Of a DNA stretch of 64,000 nt, positions 37,882-50,121 are shown piece after piece. A program made the translations under genes and the position numbers. Numbering within the stretch: the stretch's first letter is position 1; the number at the start of each line of letters is the position of its first letter. Origin of the DNA: Cryptomeria japonica. Lineage: Eukaryota; Streptophyta; Pinopsida; Cupressales; Cupressaceae. Below the pieces are notes generated by a model. The model was not told the origin of the DNA and made no database searches. It was given only the letters and a program-made list of their open reading frames with translations. The stretch spans positions 100,919,897 to 100,983,896 of the forward strand of contig NC_081407.1 in the NCBI RefSeq assembly GCF_030272615.1, given 5' to 3'.

Positions 37882-40860
37882 TTAGGGATGGTGGCCTGAC
37901 ATAATATTGATGAAGGAGTAGCCATCCACAGCTTTATTTTCTAGTTGATCCGCTCTAGAGTTGCCTTCTCTATAAATATGGTTAAAGGTGATTTCATCCA
38001 AGGATTGAATATCAATCATGATGTTTGAAAGGGTAGCATTGAGTTTCCAATTAGGTATATTTCCTTTTTTGAGGGCATTAATAATGATAGCCAAGTCCCC
38101 TTCTATGTTGATCTTTCCTATTTTTCAGTATTTTGCATAATTTTATGCCTTCATGTAGGGCTCTTAGTTCAACTTCATTGTTGGATCTTATACTTGTTGG
38201 CGAGGCTAGGGCTACAATTTCCTCCCCTTTCGAATTGTGTATACAACATCCAATTCCCGCAATACTAGGATTTCCTCTGGAAGCCCCATCAAAGTTGAGC
38301 TTAATCCAACCATCTTTAGGGGGGGTCCACTTGCACTCTTTACATTTTTGTTGGTTGATGGATGACCCATCTCCAACATATGGGGAAATTTTTAGACCAA
38401 TCCATTTTAGTCTCATTTTCCCATCCCATTCAGTCATTTCCAAATTTTTATGACCCTTCATAGAGTGATAGTTGATTAATTCAATTATGGCTGCCTCAAC
38501 CTTATTTGTTAGTTGAGGCCAGTCCATCTTGCAATCTTTAAAGATCCTCCTATTCCTTTCTTTCGAGATCTCCCAAATCAATAATGAGGGAGCTATAACC
38601 CATAAACCCTCATATATACAACTTTTGTTTTTGATCGGCCATGCTTTGAACATGGCTAGGACTGAATCAGGGATGGGGGCATACCAATTCATCTACTTTT
38701 TAAGCCAACCCCAACAATTGTGGGAGTAGTCACAAGTTAGCAATAGATGATTGGTGGTTTCCTCCATCTTCTCATAGTGAGGGCATCTACTTGGTCCCTT
38801 GAAACCCATTCTTTTGAATGTGGAAGCTGTCAATATTCTATCCTATTGTGCCAGCCAAGCAAATAACCCAACTTTGGGAAGACATCTTTTATCCCAACAT
38901 AGTTTTAGTGGGATGTCTATATCTTTGATTTGACCTTTTCTAATGAGTTCATTGTAGCCTTCTTTTGTGCTATATTTACCATTCTTAGATCCATCCCATG
39001 CTAATCCATCCTCTTTTTGACTAAAGGAGATTTTTCTTGAAGCCAATCTCACTTCTAGTACTTTTAACTCATTAGGTGGGAGATCTAAGTTTCCTAATGA
39101 TTTCCACTTCCAGCTTTTAATGTCATTGACAGATATTTCCTCTATATAGTCTGAAACCTTATCTCCCCACCGTCTCTCTAGGATTGTTTTGGCCGTATCG
39201 AATTTATGTTCTCTAATGATTGTAGGGTAGCCTCCCCAAGAACCCATCCAAAATAATGTTTTCTCTCCATTCCCTAGATTCCATGTAAGCTTATTTGATA
39301 TGATTTCCTTACAGTACATCATGAAATTCCAAATTCTTGAACCCTTGGGGGAGGAAGAAATTCTAAAGATACTGATTGAATCAGAATTTTGGAGGTATTT
39401 GTTATAAAGTAATTTATCCCACTTTAAATGGGGGTTATTATACATTCTCCAAACCAACTTTTCTCCTAGGGCTTTGCTCTGGAGAATTATGTCTTTTAAC
39501 CCCAACCACCCTTTTTCTTTTGGTTTACAAATTTTATCCCATGCCACCAGGGGCATTCTAAATTTTTCATTGGCTCCTTACCAAAAGAAGGTCCTTAGGT
39601 GTTGGTTCATTTCATTCTTTTTGATATAGGTAGGTCAATACAAGAGAGTTGGTATATGAGGATGGTAGATAGAACTGATTTTATCATAGTTGCCTTGCCA
39701 TCTGAGGAAAGCCACCTTCCTTTCCAAGTATCTATTCTTTTTATAATTTTTGTTAGAATTTGGTCCCATAAGTTCGAGGATCTACATCCCTTATCCAAGG
39801 GCATACCTAGGTATTTTCAGGGTAGATTACCTTTATTGAAATTGAGGATGTTGTTTATATTATTTGCTAGTTTTTCTTCTGTGTTGAAGAAGAATATATT
39901 TGACTTTAGGGTATTGATTTCTTGGCTAGAAGCCAATGAGTAGGTGTTTAGAATTTGTTTGATAGACTTGGCTTCTAGCATGTCACTATGTCCAAAGAGC
40001 ATAGTGTCATCTACAAATTGTTGGTGTGTGGTGGCTTCAAGTCCACTGGTAATTTTGATGCCCTGGATAGATGACTGCTCCCTGGCCCTATTGAATAGTC
40101 TACCCAGAGATTCATCCATTAAAATGAAGAGAAAGGGAGATATAGGGTCCCCTTGCCTGAGCCCTCTAAAGATGTCAAAAAATCCCACAAGAGATCCATT
40201 AACAAGAATTGACATTTTGGGTGTGGAAATACATTCATAAATAAGGTTGATCCATTGTTTTGTAAAGCCAAAGGCGTCTAGGCATTTGCATAAGAAATGC
40301 CAATCTACCTTGTCGTAGGCTTTTTTGATGTCCAACTTAATAGGCATACTTGATTCTTTATTAGTTTGTACTGAGTGTATTGTTTCTTGGGCAATGATGA
40401 TTCCATCATAGATTGAGCGACCTGGCATGAATCCAGTTTGTTCCTCACTGATCAGCCGGGAAAGAAACTTATGTAATCTATTTGCAATTGTTTTTGGTAG
40501 TAGTTTGTATAAACTGTTACAAAGGGCTACAGGTCTAAAGTCTTCAAAGCACTCACCTTTGTCTTTTTTTGGTATTAGGGCTATAAATGTATTGTTTAGT
40601 TCCTTTAGGATTTTTCCAAAGTTTCTTATTCCTTCTAATGCATAGTGACCTGATCACCAATAAAGTTCCAGCATTATTGGTAAAAAGAAGCTAGGAAACC
40701 ATCAGGTCCAAGGGCTTTGTCCGAGTTCATTTGGAAAAGTGCTTTCTCAATTTCTTCCTTAGTGAATTTTGAATTTAGAAACTGATTCTGATCTTTGTTT
40801 ATTAGCTTTGGGATATAGTTGAGGACCTTGTTCCTAGAAGCTAATCTTGATCCTTCCAGT
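37882..40860 (-). pseudogene. LINE 2 ORF2, 3' part: reverse transcriptase, zinc-binding region, RNase H
   Basis: The RT core is in one frame of about 203 codons (40428-39817) with KLDIKKAYDKVDWHF, GLRQGDPISPFLF and an intact FVDDTMLFG catalytic motif. The thumb and zinc-binding region (39804-38843) ends in LPKVGLFAWLAQ. RNase H begins near 38340 with KLNFDGASRGNPS and keeps the VEL glutamate. A one-base shift near 38090 moves the IEGDLAI part into another frame, and the last motif, REGNSRADQL, keeps its Asp. All RT and RNase H catalytic residues seem present; inactivation comes from frame shifts, stops and the solo LTR inserted upstream. This copy looks better preserved than LINE 1. Confidence 0.88.
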
Positions 40861-41916
40861 TGTAGGTCCCAGAGACAACTGAGAGGAGGGGGGTGAATCA
40901 GTTGTCTAATAAATTCAAACCAAAAACTTATTAACCAACTTAATGCTTAATACCGGTAAATCAGTTAAGTATGCCGGTAGATAGTGTTAACAGTAAATTG
41001 CTATACCGGTAAGAATTAATGCATGAAACATAAGCACAAAGTCATCCACAACACATGACACCAATATTTGTACGTGGAAACCCTGTAAGGGGAAAAACCA
41101 CGGTGGGAAACCTTACCCACAATCATATGATACTACTATAGATAGTAAGTGTACAAAAGGGGTTTGCACATGCAAAAATGCCAACATCCTAGAGCTCACT
41201 ACTCAATCACAAATGGGAGTCACACTGACTATAGTTGGATGGTTAAATCCAATAAGAATGTACTGCACAAAATAGCATCTTCATATGCTGGATTTAGTAC
41301 CGGTGTAATGTTGATATGCTTCTACAAAAACCTAGCTTCACCTTCAAATGATGTCTTCGTGTATACCTCTACTTAATCTCACATATACCTTCACACAATT
41401 CTTTTTCGCATTCCACACTTGATCTTACAAATAAGATCTTACATTTATACCATACCCTAAGACCAAGTTTAGTAGGTCAGCTCTACAAGATATTACAATA
41501 AAAACATTTTACAAACAATACAATATCCGATGCAATAACCGATTGAACATGTCAGCTTAATGCATTTACAACAATAATAAATCATCTCCATAGCATGCCA
41601 TGCTGATCTGGAAAAGATAAACCTGCCGATGTAACCCTAGATAACCTGGACCTATTTGCCGGTAAAAGCAAATATGCAAATAAGAATATACCAATGATTA
41701 TTACTTCAAAATAAAGTGTCCGCATGATGTCTTCGACATTACCAAGTGTCTTCCATGTCATTCCAGGTACCGGTGAACATTATATCTTGCCAGTTAATCA
41801 TGTACTGGTAACTGTTGCACAATTTATTGTTTGCCGGTGAATGTTGTTGGATCTCCAAAGTAGGTGTATTTACTAGGTGTTGACATCAATGACAAAACCA
41901 TACCAAAATACCAACA
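40861..41916 (-). repeat. Solo LTR nested in LINE 2 ORF2
   Basis: A 1,056-bp block begins TGTAGGTCCC and ends ACCAACA. It separates coding sequence that otherwise belongs to one LINE ORF. It is flanked by CCAGT (40856-40860) and CCAGG (41917-41921), a five-base target duplication with one change. Read on the minus strand it starts TGTTGGTATTTTGG, a common LTR start in this window, and ends near CCCCCCTCTCAGTTG. It has at least six CCGGT motifs. No internal element sequence remains, so it results from LTR-LTR recombination. Orientation is inferred from similarity of its ends to the 55.6-56.9 kb LTR. Confidence 0.85.
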
Positions 41917-43104
41917 CCAGGTTATTAAAGATGATGTCAAAGTAATCAATTGATTTTTTGGCAATGACATCTGAATTGTTGCTAAGATTACCAAATTTAG
42001 TCTTAATGTTGGTAATTTTATTTATTATTCTTTTCTTCTTGGTACTATTGTGGAAGAATTTGGTATTTTTATCCCCTGATTCTAGCCAGTGTTCCCTTGA
42101 CTTTTGTTTCCAGAAAATTTCTTCTCTGGCCAAAATTTCTTCATATTCTGTTAATAGGGATCTTTCTTTACGGTAGAGGTAATTGTCCATACCCTTCCTA
42201 ATAACCTCTTCGTTTATTTCTTTTAAAGCTTCTTCTATTTCAATTTTTTTACTGAAGATATTTCCAAAATGGTTCTTATTCTAAGCTATTAAATTTTGTT
42301 TTATTATTTTTAATTTGGTAACTATCTGGAAGGATTTGGAACCTGTTGCTTCGGATTCCTTTCACCATTTTTCTATTAATTTTAAGATTTTTTCATCTCT
42401 TAGCCACATTAGCTCAAATCTAAATGGGCTCCGAGTATTAGGGATAACTTCTAAGATGTTGAGTTGGACTGGGAAGTGGTCTGATCTAGATAATGGTAGG
42501 ATATTTACTTCAAAGGTGTTTAGAATGTTGGCCAAATTTCTCCATAAGAAAAATCTATCCAATTTTTCTGCAATATTGCATAATCCTTTTCTCCTATTAT
42601 TCCAAGTCAAAGAGTTCATCTCAGTTTTGACTTCCATTAGATTGCTATTTATAATCCATTCTCTAAAATCTATGGTGGTCTGGGAAACTTTATTAAAAGC
42701 CCCCTATTTCTCTAAAGGATCCGCTATGGCATTGAAATCCCCTCCTATAATACACGAATGATTTGGTTCTGAATGGGCCCATAAACATTTATCAGGAGGA
42801 ATTTTAAATTACTCTTCTTACTATTAACCCTTCCACACATCCAGTTGGGAGACTTATATATTGATTCAAAGGAGATTGTCCTAGGGTCCCATATTATTGC
42901 TAATCCCCTAGAAGCCCCCACGAATGGGAGCCCCACTACTTCTCTTATCCCTAATTTATTGTTAAATGCTTCTAAATCATCCTTATTCAATTTTGATTCT
43001 TGTAGTAAAATTGATTTTGGGCTAAATTTTGTTATGCAGCATTTAATGATTCATTGTTTGTTAGGGGCATTCAGGCCCCTAACATTCCACATAAAGAGCC
43101 TCAT
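41917..43104 (-). pseudogene. LINE 2 ORF2, 5' part: endonuclease and linker
   Basis: An ATG at 43104 begins MRLFMWNVRGLNAPNKQ, the endonuclease Asn motif, followed by an in-frame TGA. The frame continues through LPFVGASRGLAIIWDP (42930-42890) and ends the endonuclease with LSRSDHFPVQLN near 42470, in another frame. The linker to RT (42190-41922) carries EEIFWKQKSREHWLESGDKN, then is cut in the middle of a codon series by the solo LTR. The enzyme would nick target DNA to prime reverse transcription. Confidence 0.88.
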
Positions 43105-43210
43105 TTCTCCTTGGGAAGGACCTTCCCCTTCCCTGCATAGAAAAATATTTGTCAATTTAATTTAGTCTTTTGCCTTACCTGCCTGGTTGAGAAGCTTCCA
43201 TATGGGTTTC

Positions 43211-45125
43211 CTACCCCTTCCTTTTAATTTCTTTGGTGCAATTTGGGGAACCAATATCTTCTAGGGTTTTGGCTAATCCTAGGTTGCCATTTTCTAATTC
43301 CTTTTCTATTTCCATGATAACAATAACTTTTTGAACTACATCCACCATAATATATTTCTTCAAGAGCCCTACCATAAGAATCCTTTTTTGATAAGCTAGT
43401 TCATCATCATCAACAATTTCTTCTATGAAATTATCCATCAGATCGTTAACTGTTTCATTGCCCACATAATCTAGGATGATCCTATTTTCTACTTCAATTC
43501 TCTTTAAATGTTCCTCCTCAGTTTCCTTGGTTTCCATACTTAGGGGGTCTTTAAGTTGTGATTCTGGACACACTTTATCGCTCATAATAGAAGGCTGACA
43601 ATCCTTGCCATCTACCTGTCCGATATCCCCTCCATTAATTGCCATTTCTGATTTCTCCCTGGGAGATCCCTCCGTGCACCATTCCAAGAGAGTAAGCTCT
43701 TCGATGAGAGGGACATGGGTGTCTATATCCATAAGTGAGGGTGTCTAAATATGCCACCGTCTCTGTAGGCAATTTCCCCTTCCTCTAATTCCTGAATCAG
43801 ACTTTCCTTTTCCTTCCTACCCATTGTATTCTTTCTCAGGTCTGATTTATCTTTGATAGCCTCCTTAAAAGTATTTATGGTGAAGCCTCCTCCTTTAGGA
43901 TTGAGAGTTAAGACAATCTTATCCTTAGGGGGTAAAGATGGACTCTTTTTTACCAATTTAGGGTTGGGAAGGGTGAGATTTGGAAAGATAACTTCCTTTG
44001 AATCCACTCTACCCTTAAATAATTTCAGTTTAACCCAATACAAAGAGTGATTTGTTATAATTTTAATAGGCTCAATATTGACAGTTTTGATTAGCATTTT
44101 AACCATGATCCTGATGGTTGTAGAATCTCTAAAATTTTCTTCTAATCCTTCAAAACCCACAAGTGAGTCACCTATTCTGACAAGGCAATGTTCGTGAATA
44201 AGCTCTACTAGAATGTTAGGTAGCTCTACCCACCTTGGGACAGAATGTTCAAAAATCTTAGGGGAAAAATTTGTTTGCCATTTAAAAAAGGAGAAACAAT
44301 ATCCTTTAAAGAATCTAGGTTGAAAATTTAGTATTTTAACCCTTAATTTTGATGATTTGCAATGAATAAACATATAATTATCTTCTAGGGTTTTGATACT
44401 TACCTGCCCTTTGGTTGTAGAGATCAACCACTGGATAATTTCTTGGGTGGAAGTGTCGTATCCACACCATTTGCCAAAAAGACCCCATCTTTTGTAATCC
44501 TCCCAAATATCGTTTGTATACTGATTACTTATGATAATTGTATTATAACTTGAGCTAATATAAGAGGTGGCTTACTTCTCCACATGAATCCTTTTTTTTC
44601 CTAGTTTTACCCTATTTGCTCCCATGGCAATAGAATTTGCAGCATATTGTGTTCGTCCTTGTGGTGGCCACCAATTGTCCTTCCTCACCGGATGGTCATT
44701 GTAGTTTTCCCATGCCGATCTAGGGTTCCTTTGTTTCCCCGACCAATCAGTATCTACTGCGGTAGATGTGGAGATATCTTTATTTATTGTAAATTTAGAT
44801 TTATTTTGGCTAATTGGGGGCCCCCTTGGAACCCTAGTTGCGTCCTTCCAGGTTTGATTTAGAGTAATTGGGATCGAATTTGCACCAGTAGCATAGGATT
44901 GCATAGATGATAGGGCTCCAAATCTGTTCACTGATCCCACCTTGTTCTTTTGGGCATTCTGTAAAAATGAATTAGCTTGGCATGGGGATTTCCTCTTTGT
45001 CCCATGGTTTCTTTTTGGGCGAAGGATGGACTTCGCAGCTGGATGTGAATTCCAGATCGCTAATTTTTGTTTACCACTATTCGTGGTTTGGGCGAACTTT
45101 TGCAAAGCCATATATTTAATTTTCA
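43211..45125 (-). pseudogene. LINE 2 ORF1 (DUF4283-like)
   Basis: There are three open blocks on the minus strand. The N-terminal block (45125-44572) is basic and N/Q/S-rich. The central block (44427-43723) has the DUF4283 pattern: KTLEDNYMFIHC, FFKGYCFSFFKW, WVELPNILVELI and VRIGDSLVG. The C-terminal block (43732-43211) is acidic. Sequence between the first two blocks reads as ORF1 in other frames (FGKWCGYDTST near 44460). The first ATG of the N-terminal open frame (45132) lies in the duplicated satellite target, so the native start may have been lost with the 5' end. The family role is RNA binding in the LINE ribonucleoprotein. Confidence 0.78.
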
Positions 45126-45141
45126 TTTGCATTTTTTTTTA
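45126..45141. repeat. Target site duplication, right copy, of LINE 2
   Basis: TTTGCATTTTTTTTTA matches 35754-35768 except for one extra T. The satellite unit then continues with AATTTACGTT, the text expected after this point in the unit. Confidence 0.75.
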
Positions 45142-47632
45142 ATTTACGTTTTATTTAAGAATTTATTTATTTTTGATCTCAGCACTAAATTTAAAAATCA
45201 CAATTTTGAAAATAAAGTTTACCCTCTTACTTTTGTCTCAGCTCCTTCTTGACCCCAACTTGGCAGTAAGAACAAGGTAAAGCAGATGAGCATTGGGCTG
45301 GGTCACAGGGATACTCTAGAGGTAAAAATAAAAAGCTATAAGCCCCCTTCCTAAATATTTTATGAATATTTAAAAAAAATTATGAATTGTTACTAAAATA
45401 ATGCACAATCAATAATTATAAATAACCCTCACAACATAAGCCCCCTTCCTTCACCTTAACTCCTTGCTGACCCCAACTTCGTAGTAAGTAAGACCAAGGT
45501 AAGGCAGACAGATGTTGGTCTGGGTCATAGGAAATGCATCTAATTTAAAAAAAAACATAGTCCCCCCCTTTCTTAATAGGCGAAGACCATTTTTCTTTAA
45601 GGTTTGTGTCTCATTTTCTTTGCATTTTTTTTTAGTTTACGTTTTTATTTAAGAATTTATTTATTTTGATCTCAACACTAAATATAAAAATAACAATTTT
45701 GAAAATAAATTCTACCCCCTTTATTTCACCTGAGCTCATTCTTGACCCCAACTTGGTAGGAAGTAAGACCAAGGTAAGGCAAACGGGCCTTGGGTTGGGT
45801 CACAGGGATACTCTAGAGGTGAAAATAAAAAACATAAGCCCCCCTCCTAAATGTTTTATGAATATTTTTTAAAAAATTACGAATTGCTACTAAAATAATG
45901 CATAATCGATAATTATAAACAACCCTCACAACATAAGCCCCCTTACTTCACCTCAACTCCTTTCTGACCCCAACTTGCATTTTTTTTAGTTTACGTTTTC
46001 TTTAAGAATTTATTTATTTTGATCTTAACACTAAATTTAAAAATCACAATTTTGAAAATAAATTTTACCCCTTTACTTTTGCCTTAGATCCTTCTTGACC
46101 CCAACTTGGCATTAAGTAAGACCAAGGTAAGGCAGACAAACTTTGGGCTGGGACGGAGATACTCTAGAGGTAAAAAAAAACATAAGATCCCTTCCTAAAT
46201 GTTTTATGAATATTTTAAAAAAAAGGTATGAATTGTTACTAAAATAATGAAGAACCGATAATTATAAATAACCATCGCAGCGCTTTTTTGACCCCAACTT
46301 GGCAATAAGTAAGACCAAGGTAAGGAGAACAAACATTGGTATGGGTCGTGGGGAATGCCTCTAATTTAAAAAAAAACATAGTCGCCCCTTTTTGAATAGG
46401 CCAAAACCATTTTTTTAAGGTTTGTGTCTCATTTTGTTTGCATTTTATTTAAGAATTTATTTATTTTGATCTCAACACTAAATTTACAAATCACAATTTT
46501 GAAAATAAATTCTACCCCCTTTCTTTCACCTGAGCTCCTAGTTGACCCCAACTTGGCAGTAAGTAAGACCAAGGTAAGGCAGATGGGCCTTGGATTGGGT
46601 CACGAGGATACTCTATAGGTAAAAATAAAAAACATAATCGCCTTCTTAAATTTTTTATGAATATTTAAAAAAAAAGTTTGAATTATTACTAAAATAATGC
46701 ACAATCGATAATTATAAATAACCTTAGCAACATAAGCCCCCTTCCTTTGCTTCAACTCCTTGTTGACCCCAACTTGGCAGTAAGTAAGACCAAGGTAAGG
46801 CAGATAGACATTGGACTGCGTCATTGGAAATGCCTCTAATTTAAAAAAAAACAAAGTCCCTACCTTCTTAATAGGTCAAGACCATTTCTTTAAGGTTTGT
46901 GTCTCGTTTTCTTTGCATTTGTTTTTAGTTTATGTTTTATTTAAGAATTTATTTATTTTGATCTCAACAATAAATTTATAGAATCACAATTTTGAAAATA
47001 AATTTTAGCCCCCTTCCTTCACCTCAGAACATAAGCTCCCTTCCTTCGTCTCAACTCCTTTTTGACCCCAGCTTGGCAGTAAGTAAGACCAAGGTAAGGC
47101 ACATGAACCTTGGGCTAGGTCACATGGATACTCTAGAGGTAAAAAAAAAACATAAGCCCCCTTCCTAAATGTTTTATGAATGTTTAAAAAATAAGTATGA
47201 ATTGTTACTAAAATAATGCACAATGGATAATTATAAATAACTCTCGCAACATAAGCTCCTTTTTTTCTTCGCCTCAACTTCTTCCTAACCCCAACTTCAT
47301 AGTAAGTAAAACCAAGGTAAGGCGGACAGACATTGGGTTGGGTCATGGGGAATACTTCTAATTGAAAAAAACAAAAATATAAGCCCCCTTCTTAATAGGC
47401 GAAGACCATTTCTTTAAGGTTTGTGTCTCGTTTTCTTTGATTTTTTTCTATTTTATGTTTTATTTGAAAATTTATTAATTTTGATCTCAACACTAAATTT
47501 TAAAATTACAATTCTGAAAATAAACTTTAGCCCCTTCTTTTGCCTCATAACATAAGCCCCGTTTTTTCGCCTCAACTCCTTCGTGACCCCAACTTGGTAG
47601 TAAGTAAGACCAAGGTAAGGCAAACGGGCCTT
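45126..47632. repeat. 488-bp dimeric satellite array, right block
   Basis: This is the continuation of the 29.6-35.8 kb array. Landmark TTTGTGTCTC occurs at 45603, 46421, 46896 and 47420, with irregular intervals (818, 475, 524 bp). Internal deletions fuse non-adjacent parts of the unit, for example CCCCAACTTG joined to CATTTTTTTTAG at about 45970 and another junction near 46280. This edge of the array is more rearranged than the left block. Confidence 0.92.
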
Positions 47633-48010
47633 GGACTTACTATAAAATTATCATTTAGAGAGCATAAAAATTTCACCATAATTATTTAAAAACATATTTT
47701 GACTCAACATATTAATACTATATAAATAATTTTTATTATAAATAAAATAAAATATATTGTGTCGTGTCGTGTTGTGTGTAGTATTGTGTGTATTTTTGTG
47801 TTGTGTTGTGTTGTTTTGTGGTTGTCTTAAGTCAATTAGGGGAGGCTAAACAAGCTTCCACCTTCACGTGGTTGGCCTTGTTAGTAGAGAATGTTTGAAA
47901 AAATATTTTTGAAGCTAAGAGAAATTTGTGTAAATATATATTTTTAAAATAAATAATATTATATGCATGTTAAAATTCTCAAATAAAAAAAAATTATAAT
48001 CTTAATTATA
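47633..48010. other. AT-rich spacer with a GTGTT-type microsatellite
   Basis: Between the two tandem arrays lies AT-rich DNA. A low-complexity run of TGTGTCGTG, GTGTT and related steps occupies about 47757-47822. Confidence 0.7.
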
Positions 48011-49207
48011 ATTAGTTTGTTTATCATTAGTGTAAGAGTCTTATCTCAAACTCTATTAAGAATATATTAGTGATATATATAAAACATGATTTTTTTTGTT
48101 ACAACATCTTAGCATATTGTTTCTCTATTGCCTTTTGTGGCATATCACTATGTGTGCCTATGATGTGTGAATAAATAATATTCCATATTGTTCATATTAT
48201 ATGCATGTTGAAATTTTCAAAGTAAATTTAACAAATTGTGAATTTAGAGGTGAAAAAAAGTACATTTTAATTATTCATTATAGTTTTGGGTATAATTATT
48301 TCATTTATCATTAGTAGTGTAAGAACCTTATCTCAAACACTAAAAAGAACACACTAGTGATATAAAACATGATTTCTTTTTGTTATGACATCTTAGCATA
48401 TTGTTTCTCTATGGCTTTTGTGGCATATCACTATGTGAACATGTGATGTATGCATGAATTAACCACTATGTTTACCTATGATGTGTGCAAATAAATTATA
48501 TTTTATATAATTTATATTATATGCATATTAAAATTCCCAAAGTAAAAAGAAATTGTGATTTAAAAAATTCTCAAAGTAAAATTAAAAAATTGTGAATTCA
48601 AAGGTGAAAATAAAAGTACACTTTAATTATTCATCATAGTTCTAGGTATAATTATTTCATTTATCATTAGTAGTGTAAGAACCTTATCTCAAACACTAAA
48701 AAGAACACACTAGTGATATAAAACATGATTTCTTTTTGTTATGACATCTTAGCATATTGTTTCTCTATGGCTTTTGTGGCATATCACTATGTGAACATGT
48801 GATGTATGCATGACTTAACCACTATGTGTACCTATGATGTGTGTAAATAAATTATATTTTATATAATTTATATTATATGCATATTAAAATTCCCAAAGTA
48901 AAAAGAAATTGTGATTTAAAAAATTCTCAAAGTAAAATTAAAAAATTATGAATTCAAAGGTGAAAATAAAAGTACACTTTAATTATTCATCATAGTTCTA
49001 GGTATAATTATTTCATTTATCATTAGTAGTGTAAGAACCTTATCTCAAACACTAAAAAGAACACACTAGCGATATAAAACATGATTTCTTTTTGTTATGA
49101 CATCTTAGCATATTGTTTCCCTATGGCTTTTGTGGCATATCACTATGTGAATATGGATGTATGCATGACTTAACCACTATGTACCTATGATGTGTGTAAA
49201 TAAATTA
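48011..49207. repeat. AT-rich tandem array, about 358-bp unit
   Basis: The landmark CATTTATCATTAGTAGTGTA is at about 48303, 48661 and 49017, giving units of 358 and 356 bp. A diverged copy lies around 48019. Each unit also has GACATCTTAGCATATTGTTT and TTTTGTGGCATATCACTATG. The last unit is cut at about 49207, where LTR sequence starts. Adjacent units are nearly identical, so this array expanded more recently than the 488-bp array diversified. Confidence 0.92.
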
Positions 49208-50014
49208 TCACCTGGTTAGAGGATTTAATGACCAGAACTATTAGGATCTGACTGCACCTTGTTAGGAGGGACCTTGCAAGAGGATTTTCTTGCTGCAACT
49301 GTTAGGTAGACAACAAGTACAAATAATCTCAGTATAACACCTTCTGTGTTTGATAAGATCTACTTCAGAACATTACAACATCACAAAGACTTCATCTCTC
49401 AACTCCTCTGATCTTTGCACTATCAGAATACAAAATTCGCTCATCACATATCACACTATCAAGCTCATGTATATATATCCTTTCATACCTCATCACATAA
49501 TTAAAATTATCATAAGGTCGATTAGAACCTTATTACAATTATCATAAGGTCTGTATATATATCATTTTACCGATCTGAGTAATTTTCATCACTATCAGGT
49601 AACTGTGTTTCTTGATCTCTGCCTTGTTGATCAAATCTCATTCATCTGATCAAATTTGCTTGTGTGGTCATGAAGTTATCTTCATCTGATAGTCATCAAT
49701 GTTGCTGCAAAACCACATTCCTTCATCCTTCATGGATTTCATGTACTGGTTGTCGGTGTGAAACTCTATCAGTCATTTTATTGGTTGAAGTCCTAATTAC
49801 TGGTTCTGATGAATCTGTCTTTGCTTTACCAATTAAGTTTATCTAGTTGAACTATAGGACTTAGATGACTTGAAGAAACATAGTTGCCATCGATGACAAT
49901 ATACAAAATAGTCATCATACATAAATCTAATCTTTATGTACAATAGACATATACCGGTTGCATCAAACAAACACACATTACATAGCCAGTTGACCAAATG
50001 ATCAAATGCCAACA
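49208..50014 (-). repeat. 3' LTR of the Sirevirus-like element, outer end missing
   Basis: It aligns with about 55998-56880 of the right LTR, from TCACCTGGTTAGAGG to AAATGCCAACA. It lacks the 355 bp that form the outer end, where the 358-bp tandem array joins directly. An internal block of the right LTR (about 56330-56415) is also replaced or deleted here. Confidence 0.88.
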
Positions 50015-50026
50015 ATCTCTCCCTTT
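50015..50026 (-). promoter_or_regulatory. Polypurine tract next to the 3' LTR
   Basis: The minus strand reads AAAGGGAGAGAT immediately before the LTR start TGTTGGCATTTG. This is the expected plus-strand primer site. Confidence 0.8.
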
Positions 50027-50121
50027 GGCATTGATGGCAACACCTAGGAAAAAAATTGTCAACTAAGTGTGCAACACAAAAAGTGACTATATATAGAATA
50101 CATGGACTCATACCAACACAC

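Larger units (their letters stand above)
35769..45125 (-). mobile_element. LINE 2 inserted in the satellite array (with nested solo LTR)
   Basis: A 9.36-kb block interrupts one satellite unit and is flanked by a 15-16 bp duplication of the target. On the minus strand it encodes ORF1, endonuclease, RT, zinc-binding region and RNase H. The right end lies within or just before ORF1 and no 5' UTR is evident, so the copy is probably 5'-truncated. Subtracting the solo LTR and its target repeat leaves about 8.3 kb. Of this, 2.1 kb lies beyond RNase H, which is long for a LINE 3' UTR. The protein sequences are clearly different from LINE 1, so these are two families. Confidence 0.88.

Noticed and set aside
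40861-41916. An intron within the LINE 2 ORF2
   Set aside because: The ends are TG..CA with a 5-bp target duplication and LTR-like sequence. GT..AG borders are absent.
29569-47632. CRISPR-like or integron-like array
   Set aside because: The units are about 488 bp with no short conserved repeat alternating with unique spacers, and the genome context is a plant nuclear one.
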